Shown here: positions 1 to 6,961 of the stretch, in pieces
How the letters are laid out: the number at the start of each line of letters is the position of its first letter
Position numbering within the stretch: the stretch's first letter is position 1
Origin: an uncultured Sediminibacterium sp.
GTDB taxonomy: Bacteria > Bacteroidota > Bacteroidia > Chitinophagales > Chitinophagaceae
DNA: 18,195 nucleotides
Direction of reading: 5' to 3'
Assembly: GCF_946481145.1 (NCBI RefSeq)
Contig: NZ_CAMLMJ010000040.1
Span: forward strand, 1 to 18,195
Translations under genes and position numbers: made by a program
Notes under the pieces: model-generated
The model's database searches: none
Seen by the model: only the letters and a program-made list of their open reading frames with translations
Told to the model about the DNA's origin: nothing

Positions 1-55
1 GACATCTGACATCTGACATCTGACATCTGACATCTGACATCTGACATCTGACATC
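1..55. repeat. GACATCT heptamer tandem repeat abutting a start codon
   Basis: Seven perfect copies of the 7-bp unit GACATCT are followed by a partial copy (GACATC). The array begins at or before the window edge, and the ATG of the next gene follows with no spacer. The whole visible 5' leader of the oxidoreductase is therefore repeat. Degenerate versions of the same word recur at 6201-6224 and 7604-7627, so this is one member of a dispersed family. Copy number could vary by slippage, but that is inference. Confidence 0.95.
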
Positions 56-1120
56 ATGACCATCGACTATCTCATCATCGGACAAGGCATTTGCGGAACA
101 ATGTTGAGTTGGAATCTTTTGCGTGCGGGGAAGACGGTGATGGTGGTAGATGAAGACAAACCATACACTGCATCGAAAGTAGCGAGCGGTGTGATCAATC
201 CGGTTACGGGTAGAAGGATTGTGCGTACCTGGGAGATTGATACTATCATGCCCTTTGCTGTGGCTGCTTACCAGGAATTGGAAAAGGAACTTGGAGCTTC
301 ACTGATTCGCCAGTGTAATATCCTAGACTTCCATCCTACCCCTCAAATGATGCTGGCTTTTAAGGAGCGGTTACCGGAAGAAACGACCTATTTGCGTATA
401 CCTGAACAGTTAGATGAACTTTCCCGGTTATTTAATTTCAGTTTTGGTGCGGGTGAAATCAATCCATGCTGGCTTATCGACCTGCATACATTGATGCACG
501 GATGGCGAAAACGTTTGAAAGAAGAAAATGCCTTGATGGAAGATACCTTCGATTGGAATGATTGTATTGTTTCTGAAAGAGGAATAACTTTCAAAGGCAT
601 TAAGGCCGATGCCATTATTTGTTGCGAAGGGGCTGCAGGATTTCAGAATCCTTATTTCCAAATGTTACCCTATGCCCCCAATAAGGGACAGGCAATTATA
701 GCAGAGATCAATGATTTACCTGCAACCAATATTTACAAGCAAGGCATTAACCTTGTTCCCTGGAAAGACAATTTATGGTGGATTGGCTCTACTTATGAAT
801 GGGATTTTACGGATACCAATCCATCCCCCGATTTCAGACAAAAAGTTGATATGCAATTGCAGCACTGGCTAAAACTACCCTACAATATTGTAGATCATAT
901 TGCTTCTGAAAGACCCGCCAATATGGAGCGAAGACCGTTTGTGGGTATGCATCCTGTACATACTACAGTGGGGGTATTCAATGGAATGGGTACAAAAGGC
1001 TGTTCACTGGCGCCCTATTTTGCACATCAATTTTCCAATTACCTGGCACAAAACAAACCTATCATGCCCGCGGCAGATGTTCAGCGTTTCCGTAAAATTT
1101 TAAGTCGGGAAAAAAGTTAA
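56..1120 (+). CDS. FAD-dependent oxidoreductase, DAO (D-amino acid oxidase) family
   Basis: This 354-residue protein begins with a Rossmann dinucleotide-binding motif, GQGICG at residues 9-14, after a short beta strand, followed by an acidic strand end (VVDED) that would bind the ribose of FAD. The segment SGVINPVTGRR (about residues 44-54) and the C-terminal segment FNGMGTKGCSLAPY are typical of the DAO fold shared by glycine oxidase, D-amino acid dehydrogenase and the MnmC oxidase domain. The likely reaction is oxidation of an amine or amino acid with FAD as cofactor. The substrate cannot be read from the sequence. There is no signal peptide, so the protein should be cytoplasmic. The length fits a complete single-domain member. 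The ATG at 56 is the natural start because the FAD motif follows at the usual distance. The gene downstream is separated by an inverted word repeat and is probably transcribed independently. Confidence 0.88.
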   Translation: MTIDYLIIGQGICGTMLSWNLLRAGKTVMVVDEDKPYTASKVASGVINPVTGRRIVRTWEIDTIMPFAVAAYQELEKELGASLIRQCNILDFHPTPQMMLAFKERLPEETTYLRIPEQLDELSRLFNFSFGAGEINPCWLIDLHTLMHGWRKRLKEENALMEDTFDWNDCIVSERGITFKGIKADAIICCEGAAGFQNPYFQMLPYAPNKGQAIIAEINDLPATNIYKQGINLVPWKDNLWWIGSTYEWDFTDTNPSPDFRQKVDMQLQHWLKLPYNIVDHIASERPANMERRPFVGMHPVHTTVGVFNGMGTKGCSLAPYFAHQFSNYLAQNKPIMPAADVQRFRKILSREKS

Positions 1121-1140
1121 TATTGTGGTTGGAGAAGCTA

Positions 1141-1279
1141 TTAGGGGTTAGGTATTAGGTGTTAGGTATTAGGAAGAATAAAGTCGAAAGTGTTTTCGAT
1201 TTTACCTTCACAATCCAATATACATAACCTAATTGCTAACAGCTAAAGGCTAACCCCTAATACCTAACACCTAACACTC
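1141..1279. repeat. Inverted pair of TTAGGT-type word repeats
   Basis: The left block (1141-1173) repeats words such as TTAGGT, TTAGGTG and TATTAGG. The right block (about 1229-1279) holds their complements, such as CCTAATACC and CCTAACACC. Positions 1155-1173 and 1256-1274 are perfect 19-bp reverse complements. About 80 bp of non-repetitive DNA lies between the arms. The right block ends five bases before the next start codon (1284). It could fold as RNA or extrude as DNA. No T-run follows, so it does not look like a simple intrinsic terminator. Confidence 0.85.
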
Positions 1280-1283
1280 ACTC

Positions 1284-1688
1284 ATGTCAGCCAAACCTAA
1301 TCCACAGTACAGTATTCCATTGAAATATCGGAAAATGGAAAACCTGCATATTGTTTTTTGGTTATTCAAAGATATTGCCTGGTGCCTCGGATTTAAAGTG
1401 CTTGGTATTACGATGATTGTACCTACGCTAACTATTGCCATTGTGATTAGTTGGCGTACCAGAAAAATGGTCTCTGAACTTTGTCATAATCTGGCCATAG
1501 CTGTTTGGATCAGCGCGAATTCATATTGGATGATTAGTGAATTCCTTGGATTTGATGAATTGATTTTCTGGAATAATTATACGTATAAACACCTTGCTTT
1601 GATCCCTTTTGGGATTGGTGTAATCATACTAGGATTCTACTACCTGATCTGGCGACCTAAACATAGGGAAGAAAATGAAACTATGTAG
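1284..1688 (+). CDS. Small multi-spanning membrane protein, function unknown
   Basis: The 134-residue product has three to four hydrophobic segments: about residues 20-35 (LHIVFWLFKDIAWCLGF), 38-56 (VLGITMIVPTLTIAIVISW), 66-85 (LCHNLAIAVWISANSYWM) and 103-124 (HLALIPFGIGVIILGFYYLI). It is probably an integral inner-membrane protein and resembles small uncharacterised Bacteroidota membrane proteins. No enzyme motif is visible. The start is uncertain. The ATG at 1284 gives a hydrophilic 17-residue leader, while the ATG at 1335 (MENLHIVFW) begins almost directly with the first helix and could be the true start. The word repeat ends just before 1284. A weak -7-like TACCTTCA occurs at about 1203-1210. 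Confidence 0.7.
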   Translation: MSAKPNPQYSIPLKYRKMENLHIVFWLFKDIAWCLGFKVLGITMIVPTLTIAIVISWRTRKMVSELCHNLAIAVWISANSYWMISEFLGFDELIFWNNYTYKHLALIPFGIGVIILGFYYLIWRPKHREENETM

Positions 1689-1708
1689 CAAATAAACCGC
1701 TGAACAAG

Positions 1709-1819
1709 CTATATTGCCGCCAACGCACTCATTTTGCCGTTCATAACAGGTACTTTACCGCTTGTGAAAGTCCTGATACCGTTTATCCCGGTTAATATTC
1801 CTGCATATTTAGCCTCCAT
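1709..1819 (-). CDS. Possible 36-residue small protein, unknown
   Basis: A minus-strand frame from ATG (1817-1819) to TAG (1709-1711) encodes 36 residues, beginning MEAKYAGILTGINGIRTF and ending SALAAI. Its composition is protein-like, with alternating small and hydrophobic residues and several glycines. The ATG lies inside the end of the frame at 1809-1994, giving an 11-nt overlap that would allow translational coupling. I do not recognise a family. It may be a genuine small protein, the C-terminal tail of a frameshifted gene, or chance. Confidence 0.25.
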   Translation of the reverse strand: MEAKYAGILTGINGIRTFTSGKVPVMNGKMSALAAI

Positions 1820-1994
1820 ATATCTTTACTGTATCAAAGTAAATGGAGCCTCGCTCCCATGTAATATGAACCACCACACTGAATTTCTGTTTGCCCGTTT
1901 CCGTCAGCGCGTGAAACCACCAGAAGTTCTCATCTTCTAAACTTTCCCGTTCACCATTTCCGGAAAAGAACACTGATGAATCTAATGTAAGCAT
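1809..1994 (-). CDS. Possible 61-residue hypothetical protein
   Basis: A minus-strand frame starts at the ATG ending at 1994 and stops at TAA. Its residues look protein-like (for example FWWFHALTETGKQKFSVVVH), with a hydrophilic first half and a beta-rich second half. An in-frame stop lies two codons upstream, so it cannot extend further. Its end overlaps the start of the 36-residue frame by 11 nt. The two together could be a decayed or frameshifted single gene, since the second frame continues in plausible sequence. No family is recognised. Confidence 0.3.
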   Translation of the reverse strand: MLTLDSSVFFSGNGERESLEDENFWWFHALTETGKQKFSVVVHITWERGSIYFDTVKIYGG

Positions 1995-2101
1995 TAGCTA
2001 CAGCTATACGCTTATACATGATGATCAGTACCCAATGGTGCCGTCAGCGACGGTAAGGGAGTCTTGTATCCATTTAAAAAAACTATACAACCATAACTAA
2101 G

Positions 2102-2245
2102 ATGAAACCTTTTGTAGTGGCGATTGCCGGTGCAGCATTATTATTAATTTGTTTTAACAATCCTAAGCAACAGAAAAAGCAATCGACTTTATCCTTGAAT
2201 AAAAAAACAATCACCTTGTCGGTTGCGGGTATGGTGAGGAGATAG
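2102..2245 (+). CDS. Possible small exported peptide (47 residues)
   Basis: The frame opens with ATG at 2102 and encodes a short basic start (MKPF), a hydrophobic core (VVAIAGAALLLICF) and then a polar, lysine- and glutamine-rich tail (NNPKQQKKQ). It ends at TAG (2243-2245). This is the layout of a signal peptide or single membrane anchor followed by a short hydrophilic tail. The cysteine at residue 17 is in a poor lipobox context (LLIC), so lipoprotein processing is doubtful. It stands alone, just before an inverted word repeat that starts six bases after its stop. I assign no function. The signal-like structure makes it more credible than a random frame of this size. Confidence 0.45.
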   Translation: MKPFVVAIAGAALLLICFNNPKQQKKQSTLSLNKKTITLSVAGMVRR

Positions 2246-2250
2246 AAGGA

Positions 2251-2370
2251 GCAGCTGCCAGCTGCCAGCTTCTAGCTGCTAGTGAATTGAAGATTTGAGT
2301 ATTTTCAATAAATGTCAAATCCCATTTTCTGGCACCATCAGCTAGAAGCCAGAAGCTAACAGCTAGCGGC
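2251..2370. repeat. Inverted pair of AGCTGCCAGC / AGCTAGAAGC word repeats
   Basis: The left block (2251-2282) is made of the words GCAGCTGCCA, GCTGCCAGCT and TCTAGCTGCT. The right block (about 2339-2370) contains complementary words such as GCTAGAAGCC, AGAAGCTAAC and AGCTAGCGGC. The best exact pairing is 11 bp (2268-2278 with 2339-2349), with weaker pairing around it and about 60 bp between the blocks. The right block runs into the stop codon of the minus-strand lipoprotein gene, so the element forms the 3' end of that transcript. Confidence 0.75.
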
Positions 2371-2816
2371 TATACCCTCCTAAACGTATACCTCGTAATA
2401 TATCTTCCATCATAACTCGTTGCAACAATTCTATTGCTGTACACGGCTATATCATCAAAGTACATGTCAACAGATGCACCAGTATATCTATCGTACACAT
2501 TTACTTCCCATATATCATGTGAACGATCGTAGTAATTGCCGTATTGATCGTAATAACCTCCAATTACCGTGCGGATATGCCATGATCCACGCATCAGGTT
2601 ATAACCATCATCGTATTCGGCACTACCATCACGGTAAAAATCGAATACTCCCTCTTCTAAGCCAGAGCGGAAATACTGCCAGCCATATCCATCGCTGCGT
2701 GCAGCATCTGTTACTACCCATGTACCGGAGATGGTTCTTGGACTAATATCAACAACCGATTTGGTACAACTGGTGAAAAAAACAATAAGTGTAGTTAAGA
2801 GTAGCAGTTTTTTCAT
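2370..2816 (-). CDS. Lipocalin-like lipoprotein, tyrosine-rich
   Basis: The 148-residue product begins with a lipoprotein signal: MKKLLLLTTLIVFFTSC, with a lysine-rich start, a hydrophobic core and lipobox FTSC whose cysteine is residue 17. After processing it should be anchored to the outer or inner membrane. The mature part begins with a GTWVVTDA motif, as in lipocalin-like (calycin) lipoproteins of Bacteroidota, and continues as alternating beta-strand-like segments. It is strongly enriched in tyrosine (17 residues) and in aspartate and glycine, with runs such as GGYYDQYGNYYD. No catalytic residues are evident. A ligand-binding or envelope-structural role is possible but unproved. Its stop codon lies at the edge of an inverted word repeat. 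It is transcribed in the same direction as the MFS gene upstream, with 103 bp between them, so co-transcription is possible. Confidence 0.75.
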   Translation of the reverse strand: MKKLLLLTTLIVFFTSCTKSVVDISPRTISGTWVVTDAARSDGYGWQYFRSGLEEGVFDFYRDGSAEYDDGYNLMRGSWHIRTVIGGYYDQYGNYYDRSHDIWEVNVYDRYTGASVDMYFDDIAVYSNRIVATSYDGRYITRYTFRRV

Positions 2817-2919
2817 ACAAAATCATTTTCAGGGTGAATGAATTGCTTACACTACAGCTAATTCAATTCTTTTACCAGAATTTGATTTTGTCTGTTTTTT
2901 ATCGGCTTTTACATTTTAA

Positions 2920-4065
2920 TTAACGTTCCCATTTCATAACCGTTGCGGTAATAGTTGTGGAAAATCCGATAATTGCAATGATGGTAAAAGACCATCTTAG
3001 CCCAGCTAGTTCAGCAATAAAACCTATCAGGGGGGGACCTATCAAAAAACCCAGAAAGCCAATGGTAGAAACTGCTGCCAGTGCAACGCCCGGCGCCATA
3101 GTTTTAGATTTACCCGCAGTGCTATATACCAGAGGTACAACGGAAGATACACCTAGTCCAACCAGAAAAAAACCAGTAGTTGCGAATACAATTGTGGGAA
3201 ATAATACGGCTACCGCCAGACCACTACTAATCACAATACCACTAACCTGCAACATCCTTTGAATTCCAAAACGGGTTACCAGTCTATCGCCAAGGAAACG
3301 ACCCGTTGCCATTGTAGCCATAAAAACGGTATAGCCGAGGGTAACCATTTCTTTTGGCGCTTCTACTACTTTCTGAAAGTATACACCACTCCAATCAAAC
3401 ATGGTTCCTTCACATACCAGACACCCAAATGCTATCAGACCAAGTTTAAGAATTGTAGCATCTGGTCGGGCAAAAATGGGTTGTTTATTTTCAGGTTTGG
3501 TATCATTTGGCAGAATATATCTCTGTGCAATAAGCACTACTATCAATGAGGAAATACAGATTATGATGAAATGATACAAAGGATTAATGCCTTGGGCAAT
3601 CAGGAATGTACCGATAGCTGCACCTGAAAAACCAGCCAGGCTCCAGATTCCGTGGAAAGTTGCCATGATAGATCGTTGGTATAAAAACTCTACCCCAACT
3701 GCCTGTGTATTGGCCGAAATATTATACATGTTGCCAAAAACACCGAAACAAAATAATACCGCGGCGAGCTGCCAACTGGAGGTTACTGCACCTATCAGTA
3801 TCAGCATAAGCGGATAAAGAACTGCAGCAATCGTTATCATGGTTTTACTGCTAAAGCGGGTTACTGCCCAACCCGATAAAGGCAAACTCAGCATAAGACC
3901 GGAAGGCAAGGCTAGTAATACTGCTCCTAAACCAGCATCACTCAGCCCCAATTTAAGTTTGATATCGGGTATCCGACTGGCCCAACTGGCGAAACATAAA
4001 CCTGCCATAAAAAAGAAAATAGCCACCGCTATCCGGTGGGCCGTACGTGTTCTGGTTGCCTGCAT
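2920..4065 (-). CDS. Major facilitator superfamily transporter, YbjJ-like
   Basis: This 381-residue protein has about twelve hydrophobic helices in two halves, as expected for the MFS. The N-terminal segment, with FFFMAGLCFASWASRIPDIK followed by LGLSDAGLGAVLLALPSG, matches the start of YbjJ-type MFS proteins, which have the conserved ASW-xRIP element. The cytoplasmic loop after helix 2 carries WAVTRFSSKT, and the second half has the analogous GRFLGDRLVTRFG. It is expected in the inner membrane. The substrate is unknown; sugars and small organic molecules are transported by related subfamilies. The ATG at 4063-4065 lies shortly before the first helix. The gene is divergent from aspS, with 181 bp between the two starts. 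There is no linked enzyme to suggest a substrate. Confidence 0.85.
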   Translation of the reverse strand: MQATRTRTAHRIAVAIFFFMAGLCFASWASRIPDIKLKLGLSDAGLGAVLLALPSGLMLSLPLSGWAVTRFSSKTMITIAAVLYPLMLILIGAVTSSWQLAAVLFCFGVFGNMYNISANTQAVGVEFLYQRSIMATFHGIWSLAGFSGAAIGTFLIAQGINPLYHFIIICISSLIVVLIAQRYILPNDTKPENKQPIFARPDATILKLGLIAFGCLVCEGTMFDWSGVYFQKVVEAPKEMVTLGYTVFMATMATGRFLGDRLVTRFGIQRMLQVSGIVISSGLAVAVLFPTIVFATTGFFLVGLGVSSVVPLVYSTAGKSKTMAPGVALAAVSTIGFLGFLIGPPLIGFIAELAGLRWSFTIIAIIGFSTTITATVMKWER

Positions 4066-4133
4066 GCAACAAAGATGAGATAAAACCGCTGTTTTTTCAA
4101 GACTTCCATATGCGCGGCTTCCCCCTTTTAAAG

Positions 4134-4141
4134 TATATTTG
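4134..4141 (+). promoter_or_regulatory. Bacteroidota-type -7 box upstream of aspS
   Basis: TATATTTG matches the Bacteroidota sigma-ABfr -7 consensus TAnnTTTG perfectly. No good TTTG -33 element is visible at the usual spacing, so the call rests on the -7 box alone. A start point a few bases downstream would give aspS a leader of roughly 100 nt. Confidence 0.5.
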
Positions 4142-4206
4142 CGACCTTGTTCAGTGAATGATTCTGTTTGAGCCAGTAGAAAAAGAATGCCTTACAACGC
4201 ATTTTG

Positions 4207-4240
4207 CAAATCACAGATCATCAAATCAAAAAATCAAAGA
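4207..4240. repeat. ATCAAA-type degenerate word repeat before aspS
   Basis: The words AAATCAC, AGATCATC, AAATCAAA and AAATCAAAG follow one another and end seven bases before the preferred aspS start at 4247. The repeat is degenerate and A-rich. It resembles the placement of the other word repeats here, but it could be simple leader composition. Confidence 0.4.
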
Positions 4241-4246
4241 TTTCTT

Positions 4247-6076
4247 ATGTTCCGTACACACACATGTGGAGAGTTAAGGGCCGGTGACGCAGGGAAAAAT
4301 GTTACCCTTGCCGGTTGGGTACAAACCGTTCGAAAATTTGGCGCAATTACTTTTGTTGACCTTCGTGACCGCTATGGTATTACGCAGTTATTATTTGGAG
4401 AAGAATTGAATGCAGAACTTGATGCACAACCATTAGGCCGCGAATTCGTTCTGCAGGCTGTAGGTGTTGTTGCTGAACGTAGCAATAAGAATCCGAATAT
4501 TCCTACCGGTGATATTGAAATTAATATCAGCAGTTTTACCATATTGAATAAATCTGCCGTACCACCATTTACCATACAGGATGATACCGACGGTGGCGAC
4601 GATCTTCGCATGAAATACCGCTTCCTGGATCTGCGCAGGAATGCCATTAAGAAAAACCTGGAACTGCGTTATGCAGTAAACCGTTCTGCAAGAAATTATT
4701 TGCATGAAAATAATTTCATGGATATCGAAACTCCTTTCCTGATTAAATCTACCCCGGAAGGTGCAAGAGATTTTGTGGTTCCTTCCAGAATGAATCCAGG
4801 ACAGTTTTATGCCCTACCTCAATCACCACAAACCTTTAAACAATTGTTGATGGTAAGTGGATACGACCGTTATTACCAGGTGGTAAAATGTTTCAGGGAT
4901 GAAGACCTTCGTGCTGATCGTCAGCCAGAGTTTACTCAGATAGACTGTGAAATGGCTTTTGTAGAACAGGAAGATATCTTGAACATGTTTGAAGGAATGG
5001 TGAAACGTATATTCAAGGATGTAAAAAATATCGACTATACAGAAAAAGTAGAACGCATGAGCTGGGAAGATGCCATGTGGATCTATGGTAATGATAAACC
5101 AGATATCCGTTTTGGCATGCAGATCGCCAACCTGAAATCTGCTTTCCTGAAAGGTGGTAAAATAAATGCTACCGGAGAACTGATCAATGGCGCAGGTTTT
5201 GGGGTATTTGATAATGCAGAAACCGTATTGGCTATTGCAGCACCAGGCTGTAGTGAATATACCCGTAAACAAACCGATGAGCTAACCGAATGGGTAAAAA
5301 GACCACAGATTGGTATGCAGGGATTGGTATACATCAAATGCAATGCAGACGGTACTTATAAAAGCAGTGTAGACAAATTTTATACCGAAGATAAACTCAA
5401 AGCCATTGCAGATGCCGCCGGTGCTAAAGCAGGCGATCTGGTATTGATTCTCGCAGGAAGAGAAGAAAGAACCAGGAAAGCTACCAGTGAATTACGCCTT
5501 GAAATGGGTAGAAGACTGGGCATGCGCAAAGACGATGAGTTTAAATTATTATGGGTGCTCGATTTCCCTTTATTTGAATACGATGAAGAAGGAAACAGAT
5601 GGGTAGCTCGTCACCATCCATTCACTTCTCCTAAGCCTGATCAGATTGCTACGATGATCAATAACAATCCTGTTATTGAAAATGCAGATAAATACCTTGA
5701 ACACCCCTATTCCAATATCAAAGCTAATGCCTATGATATGGTGTTGAATGGTAATGAAATTGGTGGTGGTTCTATCCGTATTTATCAGCGTGAGTTACAG
5801 GAGAAAATGTTTGCAGCACTGGGTATGAGTGAAGAAGAAGCACAACATAAATTCGGTTTCTTACTGGGTGCATTTGAATACGGAGCTCCACCTCATGGTG
5901 GTATTGCTTATGGCTTCGATCGCCTTTGTGCCATCTTAGGTGGAAGTGAAAGCATCCGAGACTTTATCGCTTTCCCTAAAAATAACAGTGGCAGAGATGT
6001 GATGTTAGATGCGCCAAGCACTATTGATGCACAACAATTCGATGAACTACAAATAAAACTGGATCTGAAAAATTAA
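4247..6076 (+). CDS. aspS: Aspartyl-tRNA synthetase
   Basis: AspS charges tRNA-Asp with aspartate using ATP, in the cytoplasm. The protein starts with an OB-fold anticodon-binding domain (about residues 1-110, [20 protein letters not shown]). The class II core follows, with motif 2 at about 216-233 ([18 protein letters not shown]) and motif 3 at about 551-566 ([16 protein letters not shown]). A bacterial-type GAD insertion domain lies between them. The [11 protein letters not shown] and [15 protein letters not shown] segments are diagnostic. I place the start at 4247 ([10 protein letters not shown]), giving 609 residues, because family members begin there. An upstream in-frame ATG at 4187 would add 20 repeat-like residues. 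At the OB-fold position where Leu or His separates tRNA-Asp-specific from relaxed enzymes, this protein has Phe (RKFG), so tRNA-Asn specificity cannot be read. Its last codons occur again, diverged, at 7371-7446. Confidence 0.97.
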   Translation: MFRTHTCGELRAGDAGKNVTLAGWVQTVRKFGAITFVDLRDRYGITQLLFGEELNAELDAQPLGREFVLQAVGVVAERSNKNPNIPTGDIEINISSFTILNKSAVPPFTIQDDTDGGDDLRMKYRFLDLRRNAIKKNLELRYAVNRSARNYLHENNFMDIETPFLIKSTPEGARDFVVPSRMNPGQFYALPQSPQTFKQLLMVSGYDRYYQVVKCFRDEDLRADRQPEFTQIDCEMAFVEQEDILNMFEGMVKRIFKDVKNIDYTEKVERMSWEDAMWIYGNDKPDIRFGMQIANLKSAFLKGGKINATGELINGAGFGVFDNAETVLAIAAPGCSEYTRKQTDELTEWVKRPQIGMQGLVYIKCNADGTYKSSVDKFYTEDKLKAIADAAGAKAGDLVLILAGREERTRKATSELRLEMGRRLGMRKDDEFKLLWVLDFPLFEYDEEGNRWVARHHPFTSPKPDQIATMINNNPVIENADKYLEHPYSNIKANAYDMVLNGNEIGGGSIRIYQRELQEKMFAALGMSEEEAQHKFGFLLGAFEYGAPPHGGIAYGFDRLCAILGGSESIRDFIAFPKNNSGRDVMLDAPSTIDAQQFDELQIKLDLKN

Positions 6077-6087
6077 GGTTGATTTTA

Positions 6088-6133
6088 TTAAGCCACAGAT
6101 TATAAACGATTAATCTGTGAATCTGTGGCTTAA
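6088..6133. terminator. Hairpin downstream of aspS (CCACAGATT family)
   Basis: TTAAGCCACAGATT (6088-6101) pairs perfectly over 14 bp with AATCTGTGGCTTAA (6120-6133) across an 18-nt loop. It begins 11 bases after the aspS stop. The symmetric A/T flanks could serve as a bidirectional 3' end for aspS and the convergent membrane-protein gene. No long T-run follows. A partial further copy of the right arm (AATCTGTGAATCTG) lies at 6235-6248, nine bases from the stop of the convergent gene. Confidence 0.55.
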
Positions 6134-6157
6134 TAAATCTCACCCCGCTAAACTCAA

Positions 6158-6189
6158 ACTTTTTGAAGGTTTAAGAACTTTCCAAAAGT
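6158..6189. repeat. ACTTTTGGAAAGTT-type hairpin, copy A
   Basis: ACTTTTTGAAGGTT (6158-6171) and AACTTTCCAAAAGT (6176-6189) form a 14-bp stem with a 4-nt loop. One mismatch and one G-T pair are present. The counterpart at 7561-7592 is a perfect stem. The structure, not only the sequence, has been largely kept between the two copies. Confidence 0.7.
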
Positions 6190-6200
6190 ACCAACATCAA

Positions 6201-6224
6201 ATCTGACATCTGCCATCTGACATC
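6201..6224. repeat. Degenerate GACATCT words, copy A
   Basis: ATCTGACATC, TGCCATCTGA and CATC form about three degenerate copies of the heptamer that is perfect at 1-55. It is the last shared element of direct repeat copy A. Confidence 0.65.
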
Positions 6225-6256
6225 CAAAAATCACAATCTGTGAATCTGCGCTTATT

Positions 6257-6961
6257 TTATTGTGCAAACACAGCGGGATATTGCTTTTTTGCAGTATCAT
6301 TTACATGAACCAACATTTCTTTACGCACTAACATTGAGATGGTATAGATAATGAATATCAGCATCACAAAATAATAATCATATATATGCACAACCTCCTT
6401 ATCGATAAAATATAAAAATCCTTTCTCATTAGCTCTTATAAACATGTGCATCATAAAATAGAAAGGGAAAAAACTATACTCAAAAAATTGGGTATCGGTC
6501 ATCATTAATTTTTTCAGCCGCTGTTTCCTGTATTTACGTTTGGCAAATTCGAACCAGAAAATATAAAAAACCATTATCAATCCTATTACCAATACCATAT
6601 AAGGTAAAACAGTTTCAGGTAATAACCGTTCTATGCTAATTGCTACAACTACAAGAAAAACAGTAAATATAATTTTGGGCATAGTAAAATAAGACCAGAA
6701 AAGTTTTCTACTCATTTTTCCATATTGCTTGTGCATTGCATTTGTTTTCTCCTCTACCATTTCCCTCAGGCCAAAAATACCAAAGGAGCGATGCACTTCT
6801 TCCAAAGCTTCTTTAAATGAGATGGAAGGGTCATTACTCATTTTTTCCTCTATTGCATTGGCAACATGGTCTACTATCTCTACCTGTAAATCATAATACA
6901 CAATTCTCTTTCGCTCACAATAAGCGTATAGCTCTTTTATATGCTCGTCAGACAACATCAT
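6257..6961 (-). CDS. PadR-associated membrane protein with HAAS-like N-terminal domain
   Basis: The 234-residue product has a soluble, helical, charged N-terminal region (about residues 1-85). It carries a YYDLQVEIVDHVANAIEEKM segment and EALEEVHRSFGIFGLREMVEE, resembling the HAAS/DUF1700-type domain found in proteins encoded beside PadR regulators. Four hydrophobic segments follow at about 91-109, 116-135, 160-176 and 195-213. It is likely an inner-membrane protein. Its ATG overlaps the padR stop as TAATG, so the two are translationally coupled in one operon. In the known arrangement the PadR protein represses the operon and the membrane partner acts as a sensor or effector, often in envelope-stress responses. 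That role is inferred from context only. Either of two consecutive ATG codons could be used. The whole operon lies between two copies of an aspS 3' segment. Confidence 0.75.
   Translation of the reverse strand: MMLSDEHIKELYAYCERKRIVYYDLQVEIVDHVANAIEEKMSNDPSISFKEALEEVHRSFGIFGLREMVEEKTNAMHKQYGKMSRKLFWSYFTMPKIIFTVFLVVVAISIERLLPETVLPYMVLVIGLIMVFYIFWFEFAKRKYRKQRLKKLMMTDTQFFEYSFFPFYFMMHMFIRANEKGFLYFIDKEVVHIYDYYFVMLIFIIYTISMLVRKEMLVHVNDTAKKQYPAVFAQ

Larger units (their letters stand above)
1689..2101. other. 413-bp stretch without a confident gene
   Basis: I see no recognisable conserved gene here. Two short overlapping minus-strand frames, 1809-1994 and 1709-1819, read plausibly and are listed separately at low confidence. 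A plus-strand frame beginning with TTG at 1734 covers the same bases and has no support. A small perfect dyad (CCGTC-AGC-GACGG, 2041-2053) lies upstream of the small secreted frame at 2102. The region may hold decayed coding DNA. Confidence 0.5.
5999..6224. repeat. Direct repeat copy A: aspS 3' end plus downstream hairpins
   Basis: This segment covers the last 25 codons and stop of aspS, a CCACAGATT hairpin, a TAAACTCAAACTTTT hairpin and GACATC-type words. The same elements occur in the same order and orientation at 7371-7627 (copy B). Over the final 63 coding bases the copies differ at nine positions, and the intergenic parts also align by eye. Copy A has a shorter CCACAGATT hairpin and lacks about 25 bp present in copy B before the second hairpin. 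The PadR and membrane-protein genes lie between the copies. Confidence 0.88.

Noticed and set aside
1..55. Possible CRISPR array from regular repeats
   Set aside because: The units are 7 bp with no spacers between them, and no cas gene is nearby. It is a simple tandem repeat.
1734..1940. A 68-codon plus-strand frame beginning with TTG
   Set aside because: It has a weak start and no recognisable domain, and it overlaps two minus-strand frames that read more convincingly.
2041..2053. CCGTC-AGC-GACGG dyad as a terminator
   Set aside because: The stem is only 5 bp, there is no T-run, and no confident gene ends just upstream.
4187..4246. N-terminal extension of AspS from the upstream ATG
   Set aside because: The added 20 residues are lysine- and serine-rich, encoded by a degenerate repeat, and precede the normal family start [10 protein letters not shown].
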